Source: Diplocarpon mali (lineage: Eukaryota; Ascomycota; Leotiomycetes; Helotiales; Drepanopezizaceae). Taken from it: a stretch of 64,000 nt of DNA. The DNA lies in assembly GCA_024741835.1 (NCBI GenBank), contig JAENRP010000029.1, positions 1 to 64,000 of the forward strand, in the 5' to 3' direction. Position 1 is the stretch's first letter; each line of letters opens with the position of its first letter. The notes below the pieces were generated by a model. It made no database searches and had not been told where the DNA came from. It was given only the letters and a program-made list of their open reading frames with translations. The position numbers and the translations under genes are program-made. This document shows, in pieces, positions 46,791 to 57,983 of the stretch.

Positions 46791-48980
46791 ATGGACGACA
46801 AGGACTTCTACTACCGTGGCTCAGAGCCTTCTGAGATCTCCACAAAGCTATGCGTTTTCTTCATCAAGAGCTATTGCAAACGTGGACGCGCACCTGGCGG
46901 CTGTCCGGACGTCCATGATCCTAATGCCCGCAAGGAGTTCGTCGAGGCGAAGAAAGCACGCGCTGCAGAGGCCAAGAAGGTGAGAGAGCTTGCGACAGAG
47001 AAGGATAGGCAGAAGGCTTGTCGTGAGAAGCAACAGGGGAAGTATGATGAAGGTGTTAGTGCTGCGAAGGCTAAGAGTGCGAACAAGTTGCTGGCTGCTC
47101 GCACTGTAAAGTCTAACAATGCCGAGCCAGTCAGCGTGTCGAAGTCCGCCAACACTACAGCAAAAGTGATTGGCAACCGCAAGTCCAACATCTCGCACTC
47201 CAAACCTGAAATCCATACGCCTGTCCCTGAAATCGCTCCTCCGGCCGCGAACGATACGTCTACAGCGGCTCCAAGAGTGCCACGAAAGAGATCCAACAAG
47301 AAACGCAGGCCCGCCCAGCGCACCCAGCTGACTTCGAGCCCTCAAGATAGCACGGAGAACACCGTCGAGGATCACGAATCTACTGCTGTGAACAAGTCGA
47401 AGTCTGCTACCACAAAGACAGGTCGAGTCAAAGCTGGTAATCTCGCCGTAGGCAATTCCTGCATGCCGGCTGTATTGATCAGAGGTGGAAAACAAGCTCC
47501 AGAAGAGCTGGCTGAGCCTATCAAACTCATCTCCTCGGTTATTTCTTCCATGCCCAAGGCCAACTCGACCTCGAAGTACAAGCAAGACAGAGAAGCTGCC
47601 GCCGATTTCCAAAGATTCTACATCGAGAAGCAGCGGTTTGGAAGAAAGCCCACCACAGCTCCCGTGGGATTCCATGCTCCGACTCCTTCGTCCGATACCG
47701 ACGTCACAACCACCAACACCTCAACAGACAGCTCGATAGGACGATCAAGCTTCTCGGGCTCTGGCTCTCCCCGATCAGGAGCCGATGCCGAACTCAACAC
47801 CACTTCAATGATGATCAAGAATAAGATCGTTCAACGCCCAGAGGGCATGAGAGCCCAAAATGCTCACTGCAAATACTTCTCCGCCGGTAATTGCAGAAAA
47901 CACCTTTGTCCTTTCATTCATGATTACAAGCACCGCCACGCGGCTATGGATGAACGTAGCATTCCAAAGATAACCCGTCGTAATGCAGCTGACGCATTGG
48001 AAGCTTCAACCCGAGTCAGTCCAGTCCATGATCATGTCAGTCTCGATGCTTCCAGTGTCGTTGCGCCCGTCACAGCCTGTGCCAACGTTGCATCTGCTGA
48101 AATTCCAACCGAACTTATGGTAGCATCATCAGCCGTACTCGAGGCAGTTCCTGTTAAGAAGGCCTGGAATCACGATGAGGCTCGCGCGTGGGCAAACACC
48201 AACCTTCGGATCAAGGGCTCCCAGATAGCATACGCAAGACTACTTGCGCCTTATATCATTGAAAATCGAATGTCCGAGATCCCCTATGAGCTGCTCGTCG
48301 GTCGCCCCATTTCCAGAGAGGAAGGCGGATCATTCCCATCCTTCGGCCTCCTCCCGAGAGAGCTTCGCGACTGCATCTGGGATTCTGCCGTCGTCGATGC
48401 GATCAGCGAGAGACGCACGGTCCGCGTGGAGTTTATGACCATCGAGAACCGACCATATGTGATTTCCAGAACCAGCGCTCCCGCCCTTCTGCACACCTGC
48501 AAGGGTTCGAGAGCACTCGCTATGAAGCATTTCAACTATGCTTTCCGCACGCCCGTCCCCAAACCGCTCGGTGTATACTTCAACCTGACCACCGACCAGC
48601 TGTTCATCAATGCCCGCGGGCCCGAGGACTTCAAATGGGTCTGCCTCTGCATCGCGCCCGAAGACCGTCACCAGATCAAGCATCTCGAGTTGCCCATCAA
48701 AGACTACATCCGCCATGCCGAGAAGTTCATCAGACGCCTCTGCACGTTCTTTCCCTTGATCCAAACCCTGACCGTCACTGCTGGCGACAGCACGCTCGAT
48801 CAGATGTGCGTGCGCCGAGGCTTGGCGCGCAAGCTTACGGGGTGCATCTCTACCTTCAAGGAGCGCTGGATGCGTCGGTCTGGGCTTGGTGCTGAGAGCA
48901 TCCCGAAAGTGCGGGTGGCTACCGTGAGTGCGTTGTTGGCGAATAAGTGGGGGATTGATGATCTGCAGTATTGCGGTTGA
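46791..48980 (+). CDS. CCCH zinc-finger protein with 2EXR domain
   Basis: 729 aa in a single exon. The start at 46791 (GCAATGGACG) is preferred to the longer ORF from 46524, whose extra 89 residues look like untranslated leader. Residues about 24-46 form a CCCH-like finger (LCVFFIKSYCKRG..GCPDVH) followed by a basic coiled coil (about 50-100). A second finger lies at about 363-381 (HCKYFSAGNCRKHLCPFIH). The C-terminal 230 residues show the fungal 2EXR pattern: FPSFGLLPRELRDCIWDSAV, then PALLHTCKGSRALAMKHFNY and VYFNLTTDQLFIN. CCCH fingers usually bind RNA; the 2EXR role is unknown. Probably an RNA-associated regulator, by inference. Confidence 0.85.
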   Translation: MDDKDFYYRGSEPSEISTKLCVFFIKSYCKRGRAPGGCPDVHDPNARKEFVEAKKARAAEAKKVRELATEKDRQKACREKQQGKYDEGVSAAKAKSANKLLAARTVKSNNAEPVSVSKSANTTAKVIGNRKSNISHSKPEIHTPVPEIAPPAANDTSTAAPRVPRKRSNKKRRPAQRTQLTSSPQDSTENTVEDHESTAVNKSKSATTKTGRVKAGNLAVGNSCMPAVLIRGGKQAPEELAEPIKLISSVISSMPKANSTSKYKQDREAAADFQRFYIEKQRFGRKPTTAPVGFHAPTPSSDTDVTTTNTSTDSSIGRSSFSGSGSPRSGADAELNTTSMMIKNKIVQRPEGMRAQNAHCKYFSAGNCRKHLCPFIHDYKHRHAAMDERSIPKITRRNAADALEASTRVSPVHDHVSLDASSVVAPVTACANVASAEIPTELMVASSAVLEAVPVKKAWNHDEARAWANTNLRIKGSQIAYARLLAPYIIENRMSEIPYELLVGRPISREEGGSFPSFGLLPRELRDCIWDSAVVDAISERRTVRVEFMTIENRPYVISRTSAPALLHTCKGSRALAMKHFNYAFRTPVPKPLGVYFNLTTDQLFINARGPEDFKWVCLCIAPEDRHQIKHLELPIKDYIRHAEKFIRRLCTFFPLIQTLTVTAGDSTLDQMCVRRGLARKLTGCISTFKERWMRRSGLGAESIPKVRVATVSALLANKWGIDDLQYCG

Positions 48981-49838
48981 TAGACGAGCTTGTGTTGGGA
49001 ATTGGGGGNNNNNNNTAATGCTTGGGGTGGACGAGAAATCGGTGGTTCTGCTGTCACCTCTGGCTGATTCTCTGGGGTTTCACGGGTTGGCTGGTGGTTG
49101 CTTTACTTCGATGGGTTTTCGGTGGGGGGTTTTCCTTCTCACATTCGCTTTTCTTGGCTGCTACATCGATACAGGGACTTCTGGTGACGATGAAGATCGC
49201 CGGGTGTTGGGTGTTGAGGTGTTGCAGGTGGCTGGCTATCTTTGCTGAGGGGAGGGGGAAGGGGGGAGTAAATACAGACATACTGGTCCGATAGCCTCGA
49301 GACTCTCGACCTTGGTCATAGCTAGGACGCGACTAGATGCGATGGACTTCTCTTGCAATGTTCTCTTCATCCTCTTCTATCCCGGGGTGGAGCTTGAATG
49401 AGCTCTGGCCTGGTCGGAGGACGGATTGAATCCGAGCTCTCACGCGGTGCGCTTGGGTGACACCTGGTCTCACAGGGCGTGCATCTCTCTTGAACCTGAC
49501 GTTGCTTTTTCCTCTCACACAGCGCCTCCTGTGGCGCTCACGACGAGCACCTCCCAAGGCACGCATGACATCTGCGTACATCCGAAACCGAGACCGCAGC
49601 CGAACCGCAGCACCACCGCAGCTCGAGCGGTGGTTGGAGGAGGTCTGCTCTGTCCTGCTCTGCTCTGCCCTGCCCTCGCTCCACGCCGGGGTATCTCGTC
49701 ACCTGGTGGGGGATGGGGGGTTGCTATTTGGAGGGGCCTGTCTACGCCCTCCCTGTTTGTTGATCTTCCCGTGACTCTACTTTACAAGGGGAGAGGAGGG
49801 AAGGGGTGATGAGGGTCAAGAGGGAGGGGGAAAAGAGG
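48981..49838. other. Intergenic region with assembly gap
   Basis: No gene recognised. Seven N bases at 49009-49015 mark an unresolved gap or ambiguous G-rich run 29 bp after a stop codon. 49.6-49.8 kb is low-complexity. Confidence 0.55.
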
Positions 49839-51680
49839 TCAGTGAAGGACATTCTCGATCCATTCTCTGACTGCCTTCTCCTCCTCTCCTCTCTCCCCTT
49901 CCGCTGTCCCCTCTCCTTGCTGCCCTTCTCTTCCCTCTGCCTTCCCGTCACGGCCCCGCTCCTGATCTCGCTCTGCGACGCCCAAGACTCGCACCCGGGC
50001 CTCGCTCGCGGCTACGGCGTCCAGGTCCTCGTCCCAGATCCTGCGGCTGGAGAACTCGTGCGTGAAGACGCTGCGGCGGAGGAGGCTCGCTAGGTTGTCG
50101 GCTTGGGATTGCGGCTCGGATTGGGCGGAGGGGGAGGGGGGTTTGGGTCTGGGTTTGGGGTTCCGTTTGGGTTTGGAGGGGCGGGTACGGCCTGGCCTTC
50201 TCTCCTGGGTAGCTGGGTTCTGGAATTCGGCTGGTGCTGGTGAGGAGGAGCCTGAGGGAGAGGCGCTGGGGGGGGGCGGAGGGGAGGGGAGTGTGAAGGG
50301 GGCGGTGGTGGTGTAGATGAACAGCGCCGGTGGGATCTGTAGCCCCGACGTCGCGGGGGGGAACTTGAGATGAGCAGGCCGCGAGGGGGGGTCGATGTGC
50401 AGGTCTGAGAGGCGTGGCCCTGCCTCTCTAGAAGCGGCCTCGGCTGCGGGCTCTTCCGGGTGCGCGGAAGGGTCGAGTTCACGGTCGTGGTCGCCGACTG
50501 ACGAGATCGGTTCCGACTTCGACCTTCTCCTTGCCTCTGAGCTGGGGGACGACGACGTGGTGGGCGACGGGGAGGACTCAGGCCAAGACGCAGGGATGGC
50601 CAGCCCCGCCGTCTTCAGAAACTGCGTCGGGGATACAAAGGGGTCGAACCCCGAGGTTGGGGAGGTGAAGAGGTGGGTTTTCAGCGCGTGGAGCGTTGCT
50701 GACGTCCAGGACTGGGCTTGCCATTCCGTGCCCCCGGGCGCGGCATCTTCTCCCTCGTTCCCGTCTGCCGCCTCGGTGCCGGGGATGTGCGACGGAGCAG
50801 GTGAGGAGGGAGAGGGAGAGGTAGCCTCGGGCGGGGGTGAAGTGACGACTCCCGTCCAGTCAAACACCGCATTCCTCGTAATCAGGCCCACGATCCTCGT
50901 CGGCCGGCTCTTGCTCACGAAGCTCTCGGTGAGGGCGAGGGACGTGGCCAGCCCGCCGCTGAGGAAGGAGCCGTAGATCAGGATCGGGCGCTGGGGGGGC
51001 GGCGGCGGTGCGTAGACGGAGTCACGCCTCGTCTCCCTGGGTTCGGTTGCTGGCGCCGAAGGTGAGCAGCGCGGGAGGAGGGTGCCGAGGAGGAATTCAT
51101 ACGCGTGCAGCATGTCGTGGAGAGGCACCGGGAAGGGGTGGCGTCCGAGACGGAGCTGGGACGAGCGGGCGCGGTGGGTGCCGGGGGCGTGGTCGGGCGA
51201 GGAAGAGGGAGGGAGGTACCAGCGGTAGTTGATGGACAGCAGAGCGGCGGAGGTCGAGAAGAGATAGGAGGGTATGGGCGGGTGCGTGCTCTGTAGGTGC
51301 GAGCCGGTTGGGGGGAGGTAGACGACCACGGGCGAGGTGGGAGAGGAGAGGGCACGGGAGTTGTACAGGCTGTGTTGGCGAGAAAGGGTTAGCGAGTGTT
51401 TACTTTGCTTGAGCTGGGACCAAGGTAGGGGTAGCGTGCACGTGAGATATCCTCGGGCATGGCGGGCGTTGGGACGACGCTCGACCGGGCTGGGCCCCGG
51501 GTGATGGGGAGAGACGCACTCGACGGTAAGGGATCCAGAAGATCCACTGGCGACGGTGAACCTCTCCGTCTCGCGCGTGCTATCACGTGTGATCGCACGT
51601 GACATGAGAAGCCGCCTTGCTTGGGAAATTCGGCCTCGCCTGCCGGGGATCCCCCGCGGCTTGAGCGTGCTGGCGAGCAT
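49839..51680 (-). CDS. Alpha/beta-hydrolase-like protein, disordered inserts
   Basis: The minus-strand model is 613 aa from the ATG at 51680. The frame stays open to 52211, but that extension is Arg/Pro-rich promoter sequence. Core hydrolase elements are SPTSPVVVYLPPTG (strand before the oxyanion loop), ALLSINYRWYLPP, FPVPLHDMLHAYEFLL, the elbow region ILIYGSFLSGGLATSLALTE, and a C-terminal VFTHEFSSRRIWDEDLDAVA. The nucleophile elbow lacks a clean GxSxG (it reads GSFLSGG), so activity is doubtful. Pro/Ser/Glu-rich inserts (about 295-345 and 355-410) and a Lys/Arg/Pro tail region separate the core. A 51- or 72-nt in-frame intron ending at about 51371 is possible. Function unknown. Confidence 0.65.
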   Translation of the reverse strand: MLASTLKPRGIPGRRGRISQARRLLMSRAITRDSTRETERFTVASGSSGSLTVECVSPHHPGPSPVERRPNARHARGYLTCTLPLPWSQLKQSKHSLTLSRQHSLYNSRALSSPTSPVVVYLPPTGSHLQSTHPPIPSYLFSTSAALLSINYRWYLPPSSSPDHAPGTHRARSSQLRLGRHPFPVPLHDMLHAYEFLLGTLLPRCSPSAPATEPRETRRDSVYAPPPPPQRPILIYGSFLSGGLATSLALTESFVSKSRPTRIVGLITRNAVFDWTGVVTSPPPEATSPSPSSPAPSHIPGTEAADGNEGEDAAPGGTEWQAQSWTSATLHALKTHLFTSPTSGFDPFVSPTQFLKTAGLAIPASWPESSPSPTTSSSPSSEARRRSKSEPISSVGDHDRELDPSAHPEEPAAEAASREAGPRLSDLHIDPPSRPAHLKFPPATSGLQIPPALFIYTTTAPFTLPSPPPPPSASPSGSSSPAPAEFQNPATQERRPGRTRPSKPKRNPKPRPKPPSPSAQSEPQSQADNLASLLRRSVFTHEFSSRRIWDEDLDAVAASEARVRVLGVAERDQERGRDGKAEGREGQQGEGTAEGERGEEEKAVREWIENVLH

Positions 51681-52642
51681 CGTGGCGCGGCCTGGCGCCG
51701 GGGCTGGAGCTGTCCTATGTCGCGTGTCGCCGTCGGTGCGTGTCGGACTCAGGGGCTCGCTCGAAGATTGCTGTGATGCTTCGGGTTGGCGGCTGCACGA
51801 GCGGAGGGGATGGTGGTGGCTCTCTGGCCTGCTTGGATCTTGGTGGCGTCCGGGAAGATCACGTGGATGGGGGGACCGTTTGTCCGACGTGTCGAAGCAT
51901 GGCCAGTCCGGTGGTGCACTGTGCTGCGGAGAAGAGGAGAGAAAACGGTTGCTGCCGCGCACCGGCACGTGCCGGCTAGTCACGTGGGCTGGGCACTCGA
52001 CGAGTATTGCGTCCTGACTACGGCACGACGATCGGTTCGGGGGAGGAAGGCCGACGACGGGCCGCACGTGACCCGGCCCGACCCTCCCCGGGATGAAACA
52101 CCGCAGCCGTGCACCGGGAGCACGTGCTGGCTCTGTTCTCTGGCCTCTCCCACCGGGGCTCGCGGGTGCTCCTGGAATGCATCCTCCCCTTCTCCTCCCA
52201 CGTCGCCGCATCTGCCGGCCGCGGGGCTCCTGTTCTCCCCTGATCGCTCTCTCGCGGAATCAAGCCTCGAGCTCAGCTGGCGGCGAATTGGGGTTGCTTG
52301 GATCGCGGGGGGCTTGCAGAACAAGCTTCCCGCGCCAGGGGGCCGAGCGAAACCGTACTCGATTTCTGGGACCGTGGTTTCTCACCATCAGATAAACATT
52401 TCACGTGACACTGCTTCTACCTCGTGGTAATGTACCCAGACCAGCTTGTTCTCCGTGGATATCACAGCAAAGGGGCACCTGATCTACGAAGGCCACTGGT
52501 GCGGACTGTGGCACGTGATTGGTGGACGTTTTATTCCACGTTCTAGTTGTCTCTCACGTGACATAGCAGTATGAACTTTAATACAAGCTCGAATCTTAAA
52601 AGGACCCTTCTTTCACGAGCAGATTCTTCTTCGCCTCCTCCT

Positions 52643-52692
<50 letters not shown>

Positions 52693-53866
52693 CTCTCTGC
52701 CCCCTCCCCCCCTCTCGATGCTCGTGGCAGTCGGTGTGACAGTACTCGGCGCCAGCCACCAGCCGTGGAGGGGAGGTCAGACAGCCAACCCAACCCAACC
52801 CGACGGGGATGTCAATGCTACAGGCCTAGACTCGCACGTCCAGCCCCCAGCCGGAGATGCCTCTCTCGACGCCGCCGCCGAGGAGGTCGAGAGGCGTGGG
52901 ACAGGTCGTACGCGCGCGATGCTCACATGGCGCGGGGCCGGCGACGTCCACGAGCGTCGCAAGACGACTCCCGCTTGCTACGATGTCCGGGGGATCGCGA
53001 CTCGCCCGTCCTCACGTGATCAAAGGTCACGCCGCGCCCACGCCTGAATATGATGCTTCTGCGAAGATATTTTCATCTCAACACCACGCCGTCCGTTGCT
53101 CTCCTCCCCTCGGCCCCCGTCTGCCTTTTCTCTTCCCTCGGCCACCTCTCTCGGCCCGGCCGCCTGCACGTTCCCCCGTCTCGGCTCCTGGCCATCGCTC
53201 GGGGCTCGAGGCTCGGGGCATCTCCACCGACCCTCTGCGCGGCGTACGCCCAAGCCCTGACCCAGACCGAGCCCCAGACCCAGACCCAGATCACGCCAAT
53301 TCCAGGGTCCTACTCCTCCACTCCCCACTCCACGGCTTGCCTACTTCTTACCCACATTCATCTTGACTTCGACTTCAACTTCGTCTTCGACCCCAACTCC
53401 AACACGATCTCCAACGCCAACGCCGACTCCGTCTCCGACCTCCTCGGCGCGCTCACCTGCACAGGTCTTGTCCGCCTCCTGCTGCAGCGCCCACCTTCCA
53501 CGACATCTCCTCGGCGCATGAGCACATGCCTCTCTTCCCATAGACCATCCTCGACCTTGACTGGCACGGCTGCGCGGGACCGTGAGTTTCACGGTCGTCG
53601 GGCAACGCGTCCCTCCACAGATTGGGGCGGTGTCTCGACGGTAACCGTGGCCATCGCCGACTGACGTCGAACTCTTCTAGGCCAGGGGCACAGCTCTCCC
53701 ACCTCCCATCTTCCCTTCTCGACGCGGCCACCCTCTTGCCTCGGGTGTGAGAGTGCCAGTCGGGTCGGTCAACCGATGGCGCCTGAATAACTCGACGCGA
53801 CCACCAACTGCTCTGCACCTGCGCCCCCCCGCAACGAGCAACGTCGAGCGCCGTCACCACCACAAC
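51681..53866. promoter_or_regulatory. CACGTG-rich divergent regulatory region
   Basis: About 2.2 kb between the divergent hydrolase and GT32 genes. CACGTG E-boxes lie at 51860, 51966, 51981, 52065, 52121, 52402, 52512, 52555 and 53013. Three more at 51439, 51584 and 51596 fall in the modelled hydrolase N-terminus. Several are in the extended form TCACGTGA(C/T). CACGTG is bound by bHLH factors (Cbf1-, Pho4-, Tye7- and SREBP-like in fungi). Which factor acts here is unknown. ORFs in this stretch are compositional artefacts. Confidence 0.65.
52646..52699. repeat. (CT)n microsatellite
   Basis: About 25 CT units with one CG interruption, in the divergent regulatory region. Confidence 0.92.
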
Positions 53867-55711
53867 ATGGCGAAGAAGGGGAGCGCGAGGCACCTCTGCG
53901 GCGTGTTGCAGAGTGTGCTGGCTGCTGCGGCGCTGTATGCTTCTCTCTACCTGCTGGTGACCGTCTATCAGAAAGGCTCGTTGCCAGCCGCGCCTCAAGA
54001 ACTCTACCAGAACCCTCTCGCCCACCCGGGCCACGCCGACAAGACCCGACCACCCGGCCCGTCGCGCAAGCTGATGGCGGAGAAGGTCAACCCCCATGCA
54101 AACTGGTTCAACCGGCCCGAGAGCCGCGTCGTACCCCGCGACAACTACCTTGGCCCGAGACCACCCGTCGATACGCTCGCCAACCTGACCAGGCTGGTCG
54201 AGGAGTGCAGGGGCTCGTACGAGCATCTCGAGAAGGTGCCGTTCGTCCAGGATTGCCTGCGGTACCTGGCCGAGGGCGAGAAGGACTACCTCTACCAGCC
54301 AGGCAGCGGAGAGCGGGCCAGCGAACAGCCCCCCGCGCATGCCGAGTACCTCGACGCCGACGGGGCAGGCAACACCCTCGGCCAGTATCCGCGGGGCAAG
54401 GCGGCGACTAAGGGGTCCCGGGGCCGGTGCCCGGGCCCGATCGTGCCCTATCACGTCTACTGGACCGGCCCTGCGACGTGGCGTGTCGAGCTGTTCATCA
54501 AGAGCCACCTCCACACGCAGAACATCCCGTGCGTGCGGCTGCTCATCTGGCTGGATGGCGACCGGGATGCGAACGCGGTGGACAAGATGCTGAGCCAGGA
54601 CCCCGGGTTCGAGAAGTTTCTCCCGCTCGTGGCGAGGGGCGACATTGTCCTGAAGACGTGGAGGTTCCCGTCGCGGATCCCGCTACCGAGAGGCGACAAC
54701 ACGGACGGGAGAGGATACTACAAGGCGCCCGGGAAGCCCAACCCCAGGAACGAGACCCTGGTGGCCGACGGCCTCCTCCGCGACGCGAGTGGCCAGGAGT
54801 GGCTGGTCCTGACGGAGAAGCAGATGACCTTCCTGCCCGTGGCCGTCTCGGACGCGGTGCGGTTCGTGGTGTTACACCTCTACGGGGGGGCCTACTTCGA
54901 CATGGATGTCGTGATGCTGAGGGATCTGCGGCCGTTGTTGATTGGGGACGAGCATGCGTTTGCCGAGCGGTGGGCGGGTCATCCCAGCCCGGGCGACTAC
55001 AACACCGCCATCATGTCCCTGTCCGCCAACTCGTCGCTCTCCTCGTACCTGCTCCGCGGCGGGGTCCGGATGGGGCTCAACTTCCACCCCAGGGTCATCG
55101 GCGTCATGGCCGTCAAGGACCAGCGGAACCGCGAGTGGCACATGCTCGAAACGGCAGCCTTCGACCCGATCTGGACCGCGTTCAACTGGGGGCTGCTGGG
55201 GAGGTGCACCGTGCCCTGCATACACGACTACTCCCAGGTGTTCAAGGGCAGGAACGCCTTCCCTCTGGAGGATGAGTGGAAGGCCTACGACGGCCCGCAG
55301 CTGGAACCCGCGCCGGCCCCGAGCCAGGCTCACTTCTGGGGAGTCAGAGGGGCCGCGAGAGCCGCGACACGCAACGCCGGGGCGTATGACAGGGACGCGC
55401 TGAGCAGGGCAGAGTACAGGGTGGAGGAGGACCAGTATCCGCCCACGAACCGCACGATGGAGAACTTCTTCCGCGGGGCGTGGACGTACCATATTCACAA
55501 CCAGGTTCGTCTCCCCCGCCCGGCCCGGTGATCGGCCGCACGGCTCAGCTAACGCACCCAGTGGCTCAAGAACCCCGAGCCCTCCTCCTGGCTCAACGTC
55601 ATCCAACGCGCCCACGACGGCTTCTTCTCTCACGGTCGCATGAACCCCTACGGCGAGACGTGGGATGGGCCCCGCCTCCCAGAATACGAGGTGAGCTGGG
55701 AGTACCCGTGA
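53867..55711 (+). CDS. GT32-type glycosyltransferase, type II membrane
   Basis: Exons 53867-55504 and 55562-55711 give 595 aa. After a short cytosolic end (MAKKGSARHLCG), residues about 12-35 form one membrane anchor, leaving the catalytic domain in the Golgi lumen. The GT-A core shows PYHVYWTGPATWRVELFIKS, VRLLIWLDGD, VLTEKQMTFLPVAVSDAVRF, and the metal-binding DxD in GGAYFDMDVVMLRDL (about 340-352). After this come ERWAGHP and NTAIMSLSANS, typical of GT32 proteins related to Och1 and Sur1. The donor and acceptor sugars are not evident; mannosylation or capsule-like glycan synthesis are possibilities. The last exon adds SWLNVIQRAHDGFF and ends in SWEYP. A GTGAGC near 55691 could be one more donor, so the extreme C-terminus is tentative. 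Confidence 0.88.
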
Positions 55712-57983
55712 GCGCGGTACGGCAGGTGAGATCCTCCCGAGACGCGACGGCGTGGGTCAAGCCCGCGAGCCCCCAGCCCGGCGCGGTCTGGGTGAAGCCT
55801 GGCCGCCACACGCCCGGCATCCGAGACTCGCTCCTGGGAAGATGGCAGACGCGGAAGCAGAAGCGTGCCTCCCCCAAACCACACGGGCGGTGGCTGGGAC
55901 AGGGTTGGCGGCGTGGGGCGCGGAGAGAAGGGCGAAGGAAGAAGCCGGAGCGTGGCATCATGTCACAGCACACATTGCGGACGCTTACCTACTGCGGCTC
56001 GGTCGCGAGACGGAACGGTGCGGTGCCCCGGCGCCGTGGGCCGGGTACCTCTGGGAGGGAGGTGATGGAGAGGGGCGAGGGGCGAGGGGGAGAGGTTCGA
56101 GGCGCGGGCTTGTGAGGGCCGCGGGCGAGGATGGGCATGGCGCGGGCCGTAGCTAGGCTTCGTTGTAGCCTCTACTCCTGTGGACCAAAGACAGAGACTC
56201 GGAATCACAGCACACAGGGGAGAAGCAAGCAGCACAGGAAAGTAGTGTGGACCCGCATCCGCCCACGTTGACTGTACCCACCCCTCACAGCGGGCCTCTG
56301 CTTCTCGACGAGCCAGGCCCAGCGGTCCTCTCTCGCGACAAGCCGGCGGCCGGGGGCGCACCGGAGTCGGGTAGCGAGCGGGGTTGGGAGACGGATGGAT
56401 GGTGTATCGGGAGGTACCAAAGAAGGACGGGACCTCTGGCGCGAGTGTGCAGGGACCGTTTGCCACAGGTATATGTGTATATATACCTATATATATAAAC
56501 TTTTGTTTCTCCAAAACTCCGCAGTGTCACCTAAATAGTCTAGTATCAATAATCACATGGACGGCGCCGGCGGCGAGCGGCCACACCCGCCGGCTGCTTC
56601 CGCCGGGGGATTTCAGAGCATGGGATACCCCGTCTGCCCCTGTTTCCTAGCCCCGCCCTTCGTTCCGTCTACGAGCCGATCGGAACGGCCACCACTCACA
56701 ACACGCCGTCGCCCCCTGCTCAGGCGAGGGCTGCCGTGGCAACGCGGAGGCCGGTCAACACCCGCGCCTCGCCTATTACCCGAGAGCCGCGGCTCGACCC
56801 GCGAGCCGAAACCTGCCTCGCGCCCCCCTGGCACCGTCGCGGTCAGCTCTCGCGCGGCGTCGCGGCAGCCCTAAACGAGCCCCGCATAGCAGCATAGCAG
56901 CATGGTAGAAACGAAACCCGGGACAGAACAGATGGATACCTGAATAGAGATCGGCGATAAGATAGTAAGAAGATGATAATAAGATGATAAGAAGATGATA
57001 TCAACAGAAAAACACCCCCCCAACCCGGCAGACTGGCTTGCGTGGCAAGAGCACACCAGCCTGCGCAGCACGGCTCCCGCGCACCCGGCCGCGGACGCGG
57101 TCTCGGCCCCCCGCCACGTGCGCCCGCTCGGCATCGGAGCGGGCGGGCCGGGACGTGGGAGACGCCCGGGCCGGGACGCGGCGCGACAGGCAGCGCGAGA
57201 AGAGCCGGCCCGGTGATGGCGAGACGCGCGCGTGTTCCGACCGAAGAGGGGGAGGGGGAGGGGGGGAACTGTGTCAGGGGACCGTCGTGCCAGCACCCAT
57301 TTCCCAACCCCATTCCCACGCCCAGGCGTGAGCGGGAGACGACGGCGCCATCGGAGCTCGACGCGGGGAGCTGGCCGGCCGACTCGGCCGGTAGGGTGGG
57401 GATGAGAGGCGGACTGGCTTCTCGTAGACCTCGACACTGCTCCGAGGGCTTCGAGAGACCCCTTCTCAGACTTGGGAGTCGCCGCAGACCTCGAACGTGC
57501 ACGGTGTGGTCTCGAGCCGGGGTACCCGCCACAGCTGGCCCGCAAACACCAGGCCTTGCGACACGTCGCAAGGCGTGCGAGGGTCTGTCCGGGCCCCAAG
57601 GTCAGCGCCGCGCAGCGCATCCGTGCATGACATGAAGATTCAATTCGCGAAACATGTGCGATCGCTAGCTAGGCTCTAGGCACGGCAGACTCTCCCATGA
57701 TCATCTCTTCTTTTCATTTCGCCTCATATAACACAGCTGCATCGAGCTTCATCTTGCACCACGACCTTGCCAGACTCTCTTCAACGCCATGCTCGATGCC
57801 AGATCACCAGAGGCAGAGCAGGGAGCATACGGAGACGCAAGCACAGGAATCAGCTATGCGATTTTGCTCGGCAGCGAGCCGCCGATTTCGATTCAGGCTC
57901 AAACACCAAAGACTACGAGAGGCAGGAGCCAAGTCCCCCTCCTCATACCATATCTTCGTTTTTCTTGAATACCCTGCACGCCG
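55712..57983. other. GC-rich gene-free stretch
   Basis: About 2.3 kb. ORFs overlap on both strands with Pro/Arg/Gly-rich content and no motif. A TATATA-rich island at about 56467-56500 and a GATAAGAAGATGATA-type short repeat at about 56950-57000 interrupt the GC-rich DNA. I see no gene. Confidence 0.5.

Noticed and set aside
51681..52211. N-terminal extension of the hydrolase ORF to 52211
   Set aside because: The extra 177 residues are Arg/Pro/Ser-rich and cover five CACGTG boxes of the divergent promoter.
55480..56115. 211-aa ORF overlapping the GT32 3' end
   Set aside because: A shadow of the GT32 last exon that then runs into Arg/Gly-rich non-coding sequence.
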